Notes: a model not told the origin generated them from the letters alone. Positions 35,548 through 44,910 are shown, counted from the stretch's first letter. The stretch is 64,000 nucleotides of DNA from Agrobacterium vitis (GCF_037039395.1 NZ_CP146242.1:2677001-2741000); one strand, 5' to 3'. Translations and numbers: made by a program.

Positions 35548-35933
35548 AGAAGACCTTCACCCCGCCTTCGGTGCGCAGACCTTTCGGCAATTACAGTCAC
35601 GGCCTGCTGGTGCCTGCGGGCGCCAGCTTGCTGGTCACCTCTGGCCAGCTCGGGATCGGTGTCGATGACAGTATTCCCAATGACCTCGAAAGCCAGGCGG
35701 TTCTGTGTTTCGAGGCCATCGGCGCTATTCTGGCCGAGGCGGGCATGAGCTATGCGGATGTGATCCGTATCGCCGGTTTTGTCACCCGCCGAGAGGATTT
35801 TGCACCCTATATGGCGGTGCGTGATCGTTATACGTTGGAACCAAAACCGGTTTCAACGCTTCTTATCGTCACCGGATTTACCCGTCCGGAATTTCTGGTC
35901 GAAGTGGAAGTGACGGCGGCCAAATCATTCTGA
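35544..35933 (+). CDS. RidA family (YjgF-type) enamine/imine deaminase
   Basis: A 129-residue RidA-like protein (VPAGASLLVTSGQLGI, ILAEAGMSYADVIRIAGFV, LIVTGFTRPEFLVEVEVTA). The ATG overlaps the aldehyde dehydrogenase stop by 4 nt. RidA proteins hydrolyse reactive enamines and imines, and the usual catalytic-arginine position appears to be filled by the Arg in TRPEFLVEVE. Upstream in-frame sequence lies inside the dehydrogenase gene and was excluded. Confidence 0.88.
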   Translation: MKKTFTPPSVRRPFGNYSHGLLVPAGASLLVTSGQLGIGVDDSIPNDLESQAVLCFEAIGAILAEAGMSYADVIRIAGFVTRREDFAPYMAVRDRYTLEPKPVSTLLIVTGFTRPEFLVEVEVTAAKSF

Positions 35934-35939
35934 AGTTTT

Positions 35940-35972
35940 TTCCGGCTTGATTTTATCGAGCCGGAATATTTT
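35940..35972 (+). terminator. Terminator after RidA gene
   Basis: The stem TTCCGGCTTGA / TCGAGCCGGAA with an AT loop is followed by TATTTTC. It follows the RidA stop within ten bases and ends the aldehyde dehydrogenase operon. Confidence 0.6.
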
Positions 35973-36181
35973 CATGTTTACAGATCGAAAATAACAGATC
36001 TGTACATTTCTTTACATTCCAAAAAGATGTGCATTTCTACCGTTTAATCTCATATTCAAGTATTTATTCAATATGAACGATAGATGAATGACATGTTCAT
36101 TGAATGTTGTTTAAAATATTTGGAACAAATAGTTTCCTTCTCTGTTATATCACCAGATAATCGGAAAGAAGGAATAGCCAG

Positions 36182-36583
36182 ATGAAAAACAAGATTGCTC
36201 TTATTCTCACTGCCGCGCTTGTCGGCTCTGTTGCAACCTCGGCTATGGCGCAGAACGCCACTGTCACAGGTGCAGCAGGCGGTGCGGTTACGGGTGCGGT
36301 TGTGGGTGGTCCCGTCGGTGCAGCCGTTGGCGGCGTCGTTGGCGCAGTGGCTGGCACAGCCATCGATCCGCCGCCACCGCGCGTCGTCACCTATGTTCGC
36401 CAGCAGCCAATGCCCGCGCAGCCGTATGTGACCGATCAGGAGATCGTCGTCGGCCAGCACTTGCCGCGCCAGATCGTGATCACCCCGATTCCGGAAGATC
36501 CGACCTATGGCTACGCGATCGTCAATAACGAGCGTGTTATCGTTGATCCGCAGTCCTACACGGTCATTGATATCGTCCAGTAA
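36182..36583 (+). CDS. Exported glycine-zipper protein with DUF1236-like domain
   Basis: A 133-residue small envelope protein. Signal peptide LILTAALVGSVATSAMAQ is followed by a glycine/alanine zipper (GGAVTGAVVGGPVGAAVGG). Then comes a proline spacer and a C-terminal DUF1236-like segment (VGQHLPRQIVITPIPEDPTY to PQSYTVIDIVQ). Such proteins are common in Rhizobiales and are thought to associate with membranes; no activity is known. An AT-rich 250-bp upstream region and a strong terminator after it suggest a single-gene unit. Confidence 0.8.
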   Translation: MKNKIALILTAALVGSVATSAMAQNATVTGAAGGAVTGAVVGGPVGAAVGGVVGAVAGTAIDPPPPRVVTYVRQQPMPAQPYVTDQEIVVGQHLPRQIVITPIPEDPTYGYAIVNNERVIVDPQSYTVIDIVQ

Positions 36584-36611
36584 CGACCTTTTTTGACTCT
36601 CCAGTCATCTT

Positions 36612-36646
36612 GCCCCGCCGGCCTTGCGCCAGTGGGGCTTTTTTTT
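36612..36646 (+). terminator. Rho-independent terminator
   Basis: GCCCC...GGGGC stem followed by TTTTTTTT, 28 bases after the DUF1236-like gene. Confidence 0.75.
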
Positions 36647-36681
36647 GCCCGGAGCAGGGCGCTCTCGCTCTTTGCCTTTAC

Positions 36682-36726
36682 GCATTTCCGAGCGGAAAAC
36701 CGGTGTCCACTTTTCCTGGAAATGCT
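36682..36726. repeat. Family C intergenic palindrome, copy 3
   Basis: 45-bp palindrome GCATTTCC...GGAAATGC with the GGAAAACCGGTGTCCACTTTT core. It lies just after the terminator of the DUF1236-like gene. Another copy follows 190 bp on. Confidence 0.75.
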
Positions 36727-36915
36727 CTGTAGGTTAAATTACGCGGCAGGCCGCTATGGTGTAAAACATACCCTGAAATAGTAGAGATCAGTTTAGCAAT
36801 TCCCAGCGACAGACGGATGGAAATCTCTATTTTCGACAATCGACATCTTATCGATCCTGGTGCGCGGACGCATTCACTTCGTTCATGCTTTCGTGCACTC
36901 GGTTTTTGTTTTAAC

Positions 36916-36962
36916 GCATTTCCGTACGCAAAACCGCTACGCACTTTTGCTGGAAATGCTCT
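36916..36962. repeat. Family C intergenic palindrome, copy 4
   Basis: GCATTTCCGTACGCAAAACC to GCACTTTTGCTGGAAATGCT. It ends 14 bases before the GTG start of the next gene, so it lies in that gene's untranslated leader and could affect its expression. Confidence 0.75.
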
Positions 36963-36975
36963 AGGGGGACCATCC

Positions 36976-37467
36976 GTGAAGAGACTATTTGCCGTTGCTG
37001 TGCTGACCTTGCTTCTGCCAAGCCTGTCTTTTGCCGATACGCTGCTGTTTCCAAGCGATAATCCGGTTGCGCGGATCACTATTCCGGCCGGCTGGGAGCC
37101 GAAGGAAACGGAAAGCGGCATCGATGCGACCTCCGAGGACGGCGCTATCTATATCGCCATCGACGTCGCCAACGCCAAGACCACGGATAAGGTAATCGAT
37201 GACGCCATCGCTTTCCTTCAGGACAACGGCGTGAAGATCGACGGCTCGACCCAGAAGCAGTCAGACGAGGTCATCAATGGCATGGACATGACCAATTTCG
37301 ACTGGACCGGCGTCGATGAAGATGGCGCCGTCAATGTCGGCCTGTCGCTGCTCTCACCCCGTGCCGGCAAGCTGCTGGTGATTACCTATTGGGGAACGAA
37401 GGGCAAACAGGAAAAGCATGGCGCCGAATTGCAGGAGATCATCTCCTCGCTGAAGGCGGCAAAGTAG
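36976..37467 (+). CDS. Exported protein of unknown function (163 aa)
   Basis: Starts at GTG 36976 with TAGGGGGA eight bases upstream; the frame is open further 5' but only across the palindromic repeat. Signal peptide: RLFAVAVLTLLLPSLSFAD. The mature part (VARITIPAGWEPKETESG, IDGSTQKQSDEVINGMDM, DGAVNVGLSLLS) reads as a PsbP/Mog1-like alpha-beta lipocalin-type fold, typical of periplasmic proteins conserved in rhizobia. No catalytic motif. Function unknown. Confidence 0.8.
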   Translation: MKRLFAVAVLTLLLPSLSFADTLLFPSDNPVARITIPAGWEPKETESGIDATSEDGAIYIAIDVANAKTTDKVIDDAIAFLQDNGVKIDGSTQKQSDEVINGMDMTNFDWTGVDEDGAVNVGLSLLSPRAGKLLVITYWGTKGKQEKHGAELQEIISSLKAAK

Positions 37468-37775
37468 CCCTTACAGGTTGTTTTTATTTTTCCAGTAAAT
37501 CCTATCAAAAAGGGAGGTGGTACCTCCCTTTCTCTTCGGCTTATACGAAGATTCATTGAAAATGACTCTTTGTATTCCTTTTGAAAATATCTCAAGCCTC
37601 TGACGCATTGGAGATATTTTCAATGTCTTCAAGTCGAGGATGCGTGAGCATGTCAGAGACTTGGTATAACTGCATGATTCCTTAAATCAGAATCGATTTA
37701 ACGAGAAAATTATGCAGCAGATTTAAAGTGTTACAGCGTGTTTTGTGCGTTTATAAAACCCACGGCGCGGTAATA
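37468..37775. other. Intergenic region with terminator hairpin and composite repeat
   Basis: 308 bp without a gene. An 8-10-bp hairpin AAGGGAGGT / ACCTCCCTT lies at 37509-37531 as a likely terminator for the upstream gene. The rest, from 37668, is the composite repeat described separately. Confidence 0.6.
37668..37768. repeat. Family B composite repeat, uninterrupted copy
   Basis: Two parts in tandem: a hairpin opening CTGCATGATTCCTTAAATC and closing TTATGCAG, then GATTTAAAGTGTTACAGCG leading into GTGCGTTTATAAAACCCAC. The same order, on the other strand, is present at 61240-61605. There a 262-bp element splits the GTGCGTTTTATAAAACGCAC part, so this copy shows what the unoccupied site looks like. 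Confidence 0.65.
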
Positions 37776-38087
37776 TCAGACGGTTGCCGTCTGGCTACCG
37801 TTGCCAACGGCAACGAAGGTGAAGTTACGATCGGTAGCATCGCCACCGCTATCGCCCGTCTTGACATAAATGCCATTGACATCAAGGCTGATGATGACGG
37901 CGTTGTCCTTTGTGTTACCATCGCTCGGAAAAATCTGCGTTACCGAAGCGCCGCCGATCTTGCTGAAAGCGGGGCGGAACGAAACCTGATAATGTCCCTT
38001 GGAAACGCGCGAGACGCTGAAGCCGTCACCAGAAATGATTTCACCTGTGGATTTGACCGTACCTGCAATAATACGTTGATCAGACAT
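37776..38087 (-). CDS. Small beta-rich protein of unknown function (103 aa)
   Basis: Starts at ATG 38087 with GGAGGAAA nine bases upstream. No signal peptide or membrane helix. The sequence IIAGTVKSTGEIISGDGFSV, SKGHYQVSFRPAFSKI and ISLDVNGIYVKTGDSGGD has the alternating pattern of a small beta-sandwich seen in phage fibre tips and some lectin-like proteins, with a Ser/Gly-rich, mostly polar composition. Gene and surroundings are AT-rich compared with neighbours, suggesting transfer. Its 3' end abuts a dispersed repeat. I do not recognise a named family. Confidence 0.65.
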   Translation of the reverse strand: MSDQRIIAGTVKSTGEIISGDGFSVSRVSKGHYQVSFRPAFSKIGGASVTQIFPSDGNTKDNAVIISLDVNGIYVKTGDSGGDATDRNFTFVAVGNGSQTATV

Positions 38088-38206
38088 AAAAATATTTCCT
38101 CCATAGATGCACCTAATTGGTGCATTTCGTAAATACGAAACCAAAGGTAGTGAATCAAATGGATTTTGTTTTACATTATTACTATTTTTGGGTGTAATTT
38201 AATTAA

Positions 38207-38788
38207 TTAAAACCGTTCCATCACGTGCCCTACCTTGGCGAGGAAGGCGGTGCGGCTTTGTTGCGTGCAATTGTTCATATCGTAATGGGCAAGAAATTTT
38301 ACCGGCGCTCCGAGCTTGATCTGAGCGCGCAGCACACGCTTTACGGATTTCTTCGGTGGGTTACCCGCAAGAAAAGCCCGCAACGGGGTTGCGCCATAGG
38401 TTAGAACCCCCGCCAGTTTGCGGATATGGCGCAGCGTTGGCGTCAGTTTTCCATCGATCAGTTCGAAGGTGACGCCCGGCAGCCAGACACGGTCGAAATA
38501 GCCGCTTAGCATGGCGGGAAAGCTGAAATTCCAGACGGGGGTGACGATAACAAGGCCTTCTGCCGCCTTCAACCGCTCGACATAGGATTTCACCGGCGCG
38601 ATATTGTCAGGATAATCATGATAGATCCGCCGCTCTTCAGCCGAAAGAACCGGGTCGAAACCCTCATCATACAAATTGCAGCCATCGACCTCATGGCCGG
38701 CTTTCTCCAGGCTTTGGCAGGTCTTGTGGTAGAGCGCCCGGTTGAAGCTTTCAGCCAAGGGGTGGGAATGAAGAACGAGCACGCGCAT
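38207..38788 (-). CDS. NAD(P)H quinone oxidoreductase, flavodoxin-like fold
   Basis: A 193-residue protein of the NQO/KefF/MdaB-type flavodoxin-like family. The N-terminal FMN/FAD phosphate loop is LHSHPLAESFNRALY. The isoalloxazine-contacting motif is VTPVWNFSFPAMLSGYFDRVW-like (split here for length: VTPVWNFSFPAML then GYFDRVWLPG). It likely reduces quinones or related electrophiles by two electrons. Single gene, with the cell's reducing enzymes as the most likely role. Confidence 0.87.
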   Translation of the reverse strand: MRVLVLHSHPLAESFNRALYHKTCQSLEKAGHEVDGCNLYDEGFDPVLSAEERRIYHDYPDNIAPVKSYVERLKAAEGLVIVTPVWNFSFPAMLSGYFDRVWLPGVTFELIDGKLTPTLRHIRKLAGVLTYGATPLRAFLAGNPPKKSVKRVLRAQIKLGAPVKFLAHYDMNNCTQQSRTAFLAKVGHVMERF

Positions 38789-39016
38789 GCAAAAGTCCCT
38801 GGTTTGCGCCCGCCGGTCGTCTCACCGGAGGGTTCTGTCAAAAACATCCGCGTCGTTTGTCCCGATGCCTTCTTCCGCCTGCTGGCTGGAGGAAAGGTCA
38901 TGTTCATTGCATGATCAGGGACAAGCCCCGCCAGGAGTACCTTCGGACTGTGAAGACGGCCTCATGCCGTCAAGCCGATGCGTTCTAAATCATCTCCGGT
39001 TGAAAGTGCAAGGATT

Positions 39017-40423
39017 TCAATCGTCTTCCATCGATTGCAAGCCGGGAAACAGATAGTTGCGCCCGGCGGAAAAGTCGAAATCGGGATTTTCCCAGGCGAT
39101 CATCTTGCCGGGATTGAGCAGGCCCTTGGGGTCGGTTTCCTGTTTGAAGGCCAGCTGCACCGTATCGGTCTGCTTCATGCCGCCTTCTTCCAGCGTATAG
39201 CGATGCGGGTTGAAGATCGGGCAGCCGTTGTCCTCGTGGATGCGGATGATTTCCTCCAGCCGCTCCTTGGTCGTATAGCGTACCAACGGCAGGCCGGAAC
39301 ATTGGATGGCACCGTCGAAGCGCATGAATTCCAGGTGGCCGATCACTTCATCGCCGAAGATTTCGGTCATTTTTCCAACCTTTTCGACATGATCCGGTCC
39401 CGGATATTGCACTTGCAGATAGGTGATCGAAGGATCGACCTTCAGCGCCCGCAGTGTCGTATGGTTCCAGGCCAGTTCATAGGCATGGGGAATGCCCTTC
39501 ATGCTCTCCACGGTGTCGGAGCGAAAGCGCAGATCTGCCTTCATTTTCTCGGCATAGGCAATAAACGGCCCCATGGAATGCGGCGCGACCATCAGCACCA
39601 CCACTGACTGGCCGTCCTTCAGCCAGGGCTTATGACGGGTGAAATACTCATAAGGCACGGGAGCGGCGATAGGCGCGACTTCCTTTAACAGAATACCGTT
39701 GCGGTGGCTGAGTGCATCGGCAAAGCGCACGGCATCCATGTAGTCGTCATAGCCGACGATGACATCCACCCAGTCATAGGCCGGGGCCAGCGGCATTTCC
39801 ACTTCGGTGATGATGCCATTGGTGCCATAGGCGTGGCTGACCTTTTGCAGATCCCAGGCGGACAATTCCAGCACCCGTGGCTCCGCCTCCATGGTGACGA
39901 CCCGTAGCGACAGGATATTGCCGAGATCACGAAGCCCGCCCCAGGTGATCGAGCCAACCCCGCCCGAGCCGCCAGCGACGAAGCCACCGATGGAGGCTGT
40001 CTGGGCGGTGGAGGGGTGGAAGCGCAATTCCTGGCCGGAATGGGCGCGTGTCTGGCGATCCAGTTCGGCGATGACGATGCCCGGCTCGCAGATCACCCGG
40101 CCTGGATGGATCTCTTTCACCTTGTTCATGTTGATCAGGTTCAGCACGATGCCACCGGAAAGCGGCATGGCCTGACCGTAATTGCCAGTGCCCGCGCCGC
40201 GCGGGGTCACCGGCACGCCATGGGCATAGGCTACTTTCAGCGTGCGGATCACCTCTTCTTCGCTGATCGGGGAAACCACGAGGTCAGCCGTGACATGATC
40301 CAGCTCGGCCTTCAGGATTGGCGAGTACCAGTAGAAATCCCGGGACTTCTGCTTGACCAGCGCCGGATCATCCTCGACGGCGATCCCGGCAAGTTCAGCT
40401 TTGATTTTTGCGTAATCGGGCAT
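39017..40423 (-). CDS. FAD-binding oxidoreductase, GlcD/vanillyl-alcohol-oxidase type
   Basis: A 468-residue flavoprotein. The PP-loop FAD domain has PRGAGTGNYGQAMP, HPSTAQTASIGGFVAGG and GSGGVGSITWGGLRDLG. The C-terminal substrate-cap region includes CPIFNPHRYTLEEGG and ends in KEQ-type linkages typical of D-lactate/glycolate/alcohol oxidases. It is the last gene of a minus-strand operon (SBP-ATPase-permease-amidohydrolase-this gene), 3 nt downstream of the amidohydrolase gene. It probably oxidises a product of that deaminase step. Substrate unknown. Confidence 0.88.
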   Translation of the reverse strand: MPDYAKIKAELAGIAVEDDPALVKQKSRDFYWYSPILKAELDHVTADLVVSPISEEEVIRTLKVAYAHGVPVTPRGAGTGNYGQAMPLSGGIVLNLINMNKVKEIHPGRVICEPGIVIAELDRQTRAHSGQELRFHPSTAQTASIGGFVAGGSGGVGSITWGGLRDLGNILSLRVVTMEAEPRVLELSAWDLQKVSHAYGTNGIITEVEMPLAPAYDWVDVIVGYDDYMDAVRFADALSHRNGILLKEVAPIAAPVPYEYFTRHKPWLKDGQSVVVLMVAPHSMGPFIAYAEKMKADLRFRSDTVESMKGIPHAYELAWNHTTLRALKVDPSITYLQVQYPGPDHVEKVGKMTEIFGDEVIGHLEFMRFDGAIQCSGLPLVRYTTKERLEEIIRIHEDNGCPIFNPHRYTLEEGGMKQTDTVQLAFKQETDPKGLLNPGKMIAWENPDFDFSAGRNYLFPGLQSMEDD

Positions 40424-40426
40424 GGT

Positions 40427-41758
40427 TCAATCTTCCATCATATGGTCTAGGTCGCGGTAGTCAGGCACCTGGGCGTCAATCGCCTTGCCGGATCGCAGCA
40501 CGATGCGGTCAGCCTGTGGGCGCGATAAAAGCTCGCTCCAGGTTCTCGCCGAAAACACCACCAGATCGGCCTTGGCCCCGACCTTGATGCGGCCATGGTC
40601 GGGGCGTCCGAGAATATCGGCGGGGCTGCGGGTGACGATCCGGGCGGTGCTGTCCAGAGGGTGATCGAGATGGACGATCCGCACCGCTTCGCGCAGCACT
40701 TCCATACAATCGAGATCGCCATAGGCGTAGAAGGGATCGCGGGTATTGTCGGAGGAAACCGCCGTCTGCACACCTGCCGCCGCCAGTTCATGAAACAGGG
40801 TGACGCCGCGTTGGCGGGGTGTGCGGCCAGCATGCCGGTCCTGCAAATACATGTTGCACATCGGCAGCGACACGACGGCAAGCCCGGCTTCCGCAACCTT
40901 GTCGATGGTCGCCTTGGCGGTATCGTCGCTCTGCTGGGTCAGTGAACAGCAATGGCCAACCACCACCGAGCCTTGAAAACCATTGCGCAGCTTGGCTTCG
41001 GCAATGGATTTCAAGGTCAGCACGGAAGCGTCCTGCGTCTCATCGACATGCAGGTCGATGTCGAGGCCATGGTCGCTTGCGGCGCGAAACAGCCGGTCCA
41101 GCCGGTGGTCCAGATCCGGCGACACCTGGGTGACGCCGCCGAGAATGCCCTTGTGTGCGACAAGCACTTCCAGCAGATCATTGAAGAAGGCCGTGTCGGT
41201 CATGTCCTCGAAGGGAAAGAGCGCGACAGCCTGAAGATCGATCCGGCCCGCCCACTCCTTGCGTATCTGCGAAAACACCTCAAAGGAAATCCGGTGCTGG
41301 GGTGCACTGCTGTCGAGATGGGTACGGATCAGGCTGGTGCCGTGGGCATAGGCGCAGCGCAGCGAAAATTCCATCCGTGCCCGCACATCGTCTGCCGACC
41401 AATTTGCCTCGCGGTCCTGCTTTACCGCATCGAGCGCGCCGATGAAATCGCCGGTTGGATTGGGCTGGCGTGGCCAGATATGGCCCTTGTCGAGATGGGT
41501 ATGCATGTCGGTAAAGGTCGGCCAGACCATGGCATCGCGCAGATCGATGATCGGCAGGTCCGCGCCGGTCTTGTCATCAGATGCGGTGCCGACCTTAACA
41601 ATGGCTTCGACCTTGCCGTGGTTGATAATCAGATCGGCGCTGACCAGCCCCTCGCGGACCGGTCCAGCGGGCGGGCCATCCACCGCTTCGACGGGTAATG
41701 TGGCGCGCGTCAGGGCAAACCGCCCGGCTTTGGGAAGATCGGCAAACAATCTGGTCAT
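40427..41758 (-). CDS. Cytosine-deaminase-like amidohydrolase
   Basis: A 443-residue metal-dependent amidohydrolase of the cytosine/creatinine deaminase group. Metal ligands are in DMHTHLDKGHIW, HVDETQDASV (His then Asp/Glu), and SSDNTRDPFYAYG with the active Asp; VVVGHCCSL is also a deaminase feature. CodA-type enzymes deaminate cytosine, isoguanine or creatinine. Its start overlaps the ABC permease stop by 1 nt. The ThiY-like importer and creatininase-family neighbour suggest a heterocyclic pyrimidine- or creatinine-related substrate. Confidence 0.88.
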   Translation of the reverse strand: MTRLFADLPKAGRFALTRATLPVEAVDGPPAGPVREGLVSADLIINHGKVEAIVKVGTASDDKTGADLPIIDLRDAMVWPTFTDMHTHLDKGHIWPRQPNPTGDFIGALDAVKQDREANWSADDVRARMEFSLRCAYAHGTSLIRTHLDSSAPQHRISFEVFSQIRKEWAGRIDLQAVALFPFEDMTDTAFFNDLLEVLVAHKGILGGVTQVSPDLDHRLDRLFRAASDHGLDIDLHVDETQDASVLTLKSIAEAKLRNGFQGSVVVGHCCSLTQQSDDTAKATIDKVAEAGLAVVSLPMCNMYLQDRHAGRTPRQRGVTLFHELAAAGVQTAVSSDNTRDPFYAYGDLDCMEVLREAVRIVHLDHPLDSTARIVTRSPADILGRPDHGRIKVGAKADLVVFSARTWSELLSRPQADRIVLRSGKAIDAQVPDYRDLDHMMED

Positions 41759-42597
41759 CAGTTTTCTCGCTTGATGCTGCTTTCATGCCAGCGATGCAGC
41801 GCCAGCCATGAGATGAAGGAGGTGATCGCGAAGATCACCACGCCGAGACACGATAGCAGGAACAGGGCGGCAAACAGCCGGGGAATGTTCAGCCGGAATT
41901 GTGCTTCCAGCAGGCGGAAGGCAAGGCCCGAACCCGCTCCTGCCGAGCCTGCCGCAAACTCCGCCACCACGGCGGCAATCAGCGCCAGTCCGCCACCGAT
42001 CTTCAGACCGGTCATGAAATAGGGCAGCGAGGCCGGCAGTTTCAGATAGAGCAGGGTTTCCAGCCGTGAGGCGCCATAGAGGTCGAACAGGTTAAGCAGA
42101 TTATGATCGACGCTTTTCAGGCCCTGCACCATGTTGGAGAGGATCGGGAAAAAGGCGACCAGAAAGGCGCAGATCAGCAGCGCCACCTGGGTTGACGGTG
42201 CATAGATCAGGATCAACGGCGAGATGGCGACAACGGGCGTGACCTGAAGGATGACCGCAATCGGATAAAAGGCCGTTTCGATCCATTTCGACTGCACGAG
42301 AAACACCGCGATGCCGACACCGCCGACCAGGGCCAGGGCCAGTGACATCAGAGTGATTTTCGTCGTCACCCAGAGCGCTGGTCCCAGAATGCCCCAATCC
42401 GTATAGAGCGCTTTGGCGACCGCCAAGGGTCCGGGTAGGATATATTGCGGCACTTCGGAGATGGTGACGCTGACATGCCAGATCAGGATCAGTACGGCGA
42501 CCACGGCAAGGGGGATTATCACCCGCAACATGGTTTCGCGATGACGGGCAAAAAAACCTGTCTTTGGCAGGCTCTGGTTCTCGGCTTGCGACGTCAT
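41758..42597 (-). CDS. ABC transporter permease (SsuC/ThiX type)
   Basis: A 279-residue inner-membrane permease of the nitrate/sulfonate/pyrimidine-precursor group with about six transmembrane helices (first at residues 28-46, VIIPLAVVAVLILIWHV). The cytoplasmic loop is LYGASRLETLLYLKLPASLP. It overlaps the ATPase gene by 4 nt and the amidohydrolase start by 1 nt. Confidence 0.9.
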   Translation of the reverse strand: MTSQAENQSLPKTGFFARHRETMLRVIIPLAVVAVLILIWHVSVTISEVPQYILPGPLAVAKALYTDWGILGPALWVTTKITLMSLALALVGGVGIAVFLVQSKWIETAFYPIAVILQVTPVVAISPLILIYAPSTQVALLICAFLVAFFPILSNMVQGLKSVDHNLLNLFDLYGASRLETLLYLKLPASLPYFMTGLKIGGGLALIAAVVAEFAAGSAGAGSGLAFRLLEAQFRLNIPRLFAALFLLSCLGVVIFAITSFISWLALHRWHESSIKREN

Positions 42598-43451
42598 CCG
42601 TGATGCTCCAATCCCGCCACCGAGGGGCTGCTATCGAGCGGAAAGCCGATGGCTTCCAGCAGAACAGTCGAGGCCTTTTCGCAGACCTGCCGGTATTCTT
42701 CCGAGGTTCGGTAATGGGCGTCGCGTTCCAGGCTGGTGGCAATGGTGAAATCCGCATGCACCCGGCCGGGCCGTGCCTTCATGACCACGATGCGGTTGGA
42801 GAGATAAGCGGCCTCGAACACCGAATGGGTCACGAAGATCACGGTAATGCCGGTCTCGCGCCACAGCCGCAGCACGTCGTCGTTCAGCTTTTGCCGGGTG
42901 ATTTCGTCAAGGGCTGCAAACGGTTCGTCCATCAGCAGCAGTTTCGGCTTGGTCACCAGGGCGCGGGCAATCGACACCCGCATTTTCATGCCGCCGGAAA
43001 GCTGGCGCGGATAGGCATCCGCGAAATCCTTCAGTCCCACCGTGTCAAGGGTTTCGAGAACGGTCGAGGTTGCGGCTGCCTTGGAAATCCCTTGCAGACG
43101 CAGTGGCAGATAGACATTGCCGAACACCGTCTGCCAGGGCAGCAGGGTCGGTTCCTGGAAGACGAAGCTGATATCGCCTTCCGGCAGGCCTTTGGCGTTG
43201 ATACGGGAACTGGGCCAATCGACCGTGCCGCTGGAGATGCCGCCGAGACCGGCAATAATCCGGAGCGCCGTCGATTTGCCGCAGCCGGAGGGGCCGAGCA
43301 GGCTGACGAATTCACCCGCCTCGACGCTGAGCGACATGTTGGACAGTGCCACCGTGCCACTGGAAAACACCTTTGACACGCCAGAGAGCGTGACGAGCGG
43401 GCGCGGGCGGCTTTCGGTGCGGGATGCGGGCGGGGTTTCGGTCAAGATCAT
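42594..43451 (-). CDS. ABC transporter ATP-binding protein (SsuB/ThiZ type)
   Basis: A 285-residue ATPase: Walker [12 protein letters not shown]-loop VFQEPTLLPW, signature LSGGMKMRVSIARAL, Walker B LLMDEPFAALD and switch His in VIFVTHSVFEAAYL. It energises the importer with the permease at 41758-42597 and the binding protein at 43652-44671. The 200-nt gap before the binding-protein gene contains no recognised gene. Confidence 0.91.
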   Translation of the reverse strand: MILTETPPASRTESRPRPLVTLSGVSKVFSSGTVALSNMSLSVEAGEFVSLLGPSGCGKSTALRIIAGLGGISSGTVDWPSSRINAKGLPEGDISFVFQEPTLLPWQTVFGNVYLPLRLQGISKAAATSTVLETLDTVGLKDFADAYPRQLSGGMKMRVSIARALVTKPKLLLMDEPFAALDEITRQKLNDDVLRLWRETGITVIFVTHSVFEAAYLSNRIVVMKARPGRVHADFTIATSLERDAHYRTSEEYRQVCEKASTVLLEAIGFPLDSSPSVAGLEHHG

Positions 43452-43651
43452 GCCGTGCCTGTTGTTGATGTCCTTCTTCGCCCGACAAACAGAAGCGGGG
43501 AAAAGGAACAGAAGGGAAAGCGATGGCTGCTGCTTCCCCTTCTGGTTTTTCTTGCTGGTTTTTCTTGTTTGCTCCCTCTTCAGGGAGGCTTCACCGCCTT
43601 TACCAAGGCCTGACTATGCTCACGCATCCTCAGGCCAGAGGTTATTTCGGC

Positions 43652-44671
43652 TTACTTCTTCAGGTTAAGGCCAACGCCCTTGCAGACGAACTTGGTTGTA
43701 TAGGCCTTGTTGTAATCCAACTTGGCATCGACAACGCCGATCTGAACCATGGTATCGAAGAATTTCTTGTAATGCTCATCGGTCATGCAGCCGATACCCT
43801 TTTCCAGGGTTGGGCCGGAATCGACGATGCCATATTCCTTCATCTTCTCGATGGAAAAGGCGATCTGGCTATCGGTGATCTCAGGATTATCCTTTTTGAT
43901 CAGTTCATTGGCCGCTTTGTTGTCGCCGTAGAGATATTTGTACCAGCCTTCGGAGGATGCATCGATAAAGCGCTGCACCACATCCGGCTTCTTGTCGACC
44001 ATGGTCTGGGTGGTGGTAATCATCGTCGCATAGGGCGTGTAGCCATTGTCGGCCAGCAGGAACAGCTTCGGCTTGAAGCCGCCCTGCTTTTCGATCTCGT
44101 AAGGCTCAGACGTGATATACCCTTGCTGGGCGGATTTCTTGTTGGCAAGGAAAGGCGCCGGGTTGAACGTATAGGGCTTGTATTGCTCGTCCTTGAAGCC
44201 CGGATAGTTCTTCTTCATCCACTCGAAATAGGTGGTGTAACCTTCCTTGCCCATGAAGATCGTGTCGAGCTTGGCGAGATCGCCAAATTTCTCGATGCCC
44301 TGGTCGGGATGGGCAATCAACACCTGCGGGTCCTTCTGGAACATGGCGGCGACATCGATCAACGGAATGCCCTGCTTGACCGCATCCAATTGCTGAAGCG
44401 GGCTGCCCATGTAGAAATCGACCTTGCCGGCGATCAGCAGTGCCTGGTTGGCCGCATTCGGCCCGCCCTGGACAATCTTCACCTTCAAGCCGTATTTTTC
44501 ATAGGTGCCATCGGCCACGGCCTGGTAAAAGCCGCCATGCTCGGCCTGGGCCAGCCAATTGGTGCCGTAGCTGACCTCATCCAGCGCCATGGCCGGGCTG
44601 CCAAGGCCAAGGGCCAGGGCGGTTGCAGCCAAAGTGTTGACAATTGTCTTGTGCAGTATGGTTTTCGTCAT
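43652..44671 (-). CDS. ABC substrate-binding protein, NMT1/THI5-like (ThiY type)
   Basis: 339 residues from ATG 44671 (AGGGGA upstream), with a signal peptide (TLAATALALGLGSPAMA). The mature start VSYGTNWLAQAEHGGFYQA is the hallmark of NMT1/THI5-like proteins that bind pyrimidine thiamin precursors or related heterocycles. It is the first gene of the operon and is divergent from the LysR gene 239 nt away. The frame is open 98 codons further upstream but this lacks family similarity. Confidence 0.9.
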   Translation of the reverse strand: MTKTILHKTIVNTLAATALALGLGSPAMALDEVSYGTNWLAQAEHGGFYQAVADGTYEKYGLKVKIVQGGPNAANQALLIAGKVDFYMGSPLQQLDAVKQGIPLIDVAAMFQKDPQVLIAHPDQGIEKFGDLAKLDTIFMGKEGYTTYFEWMKKNYPGFKDEQYKPYTFNPAPFLANKKSAQQGYITSEPYEIEKQGGFKPKLFLLADNGYTPYATMITTTQTMVDKKPDVVQRFIDASSEGWYKYLYGDNKAANELIKKDNPEITDSQIAFSIEKMKEYGIVDSGPTLEKGIGCMTDEHYKKFFDTMVQIGVVDAKLDYNKAYTTKFVCKGVGLNLKK

Positions 44672-44910
44672 GTGTGTTTTCCCCTGATCCCTCGGATCGC
44701 GTGCTGCCGCCCGATGTCCCATCCCGCTGAAATGGCCCCGCTCAAAATGGCTCCACTGAAATGGCCCGCCGCGTTTTATGCATTTGAGCGGTTGCCTTGC
44801 GGCTTGAAAAGCATCAAATTTCGTCCGCTTCGATGCCTTAATGGCATCGCTTGCTCGTTCTGTATGTGAAATGTTCAATCTGCTTAAAAAATGGACTGGT
44901 GTGCTACGCC

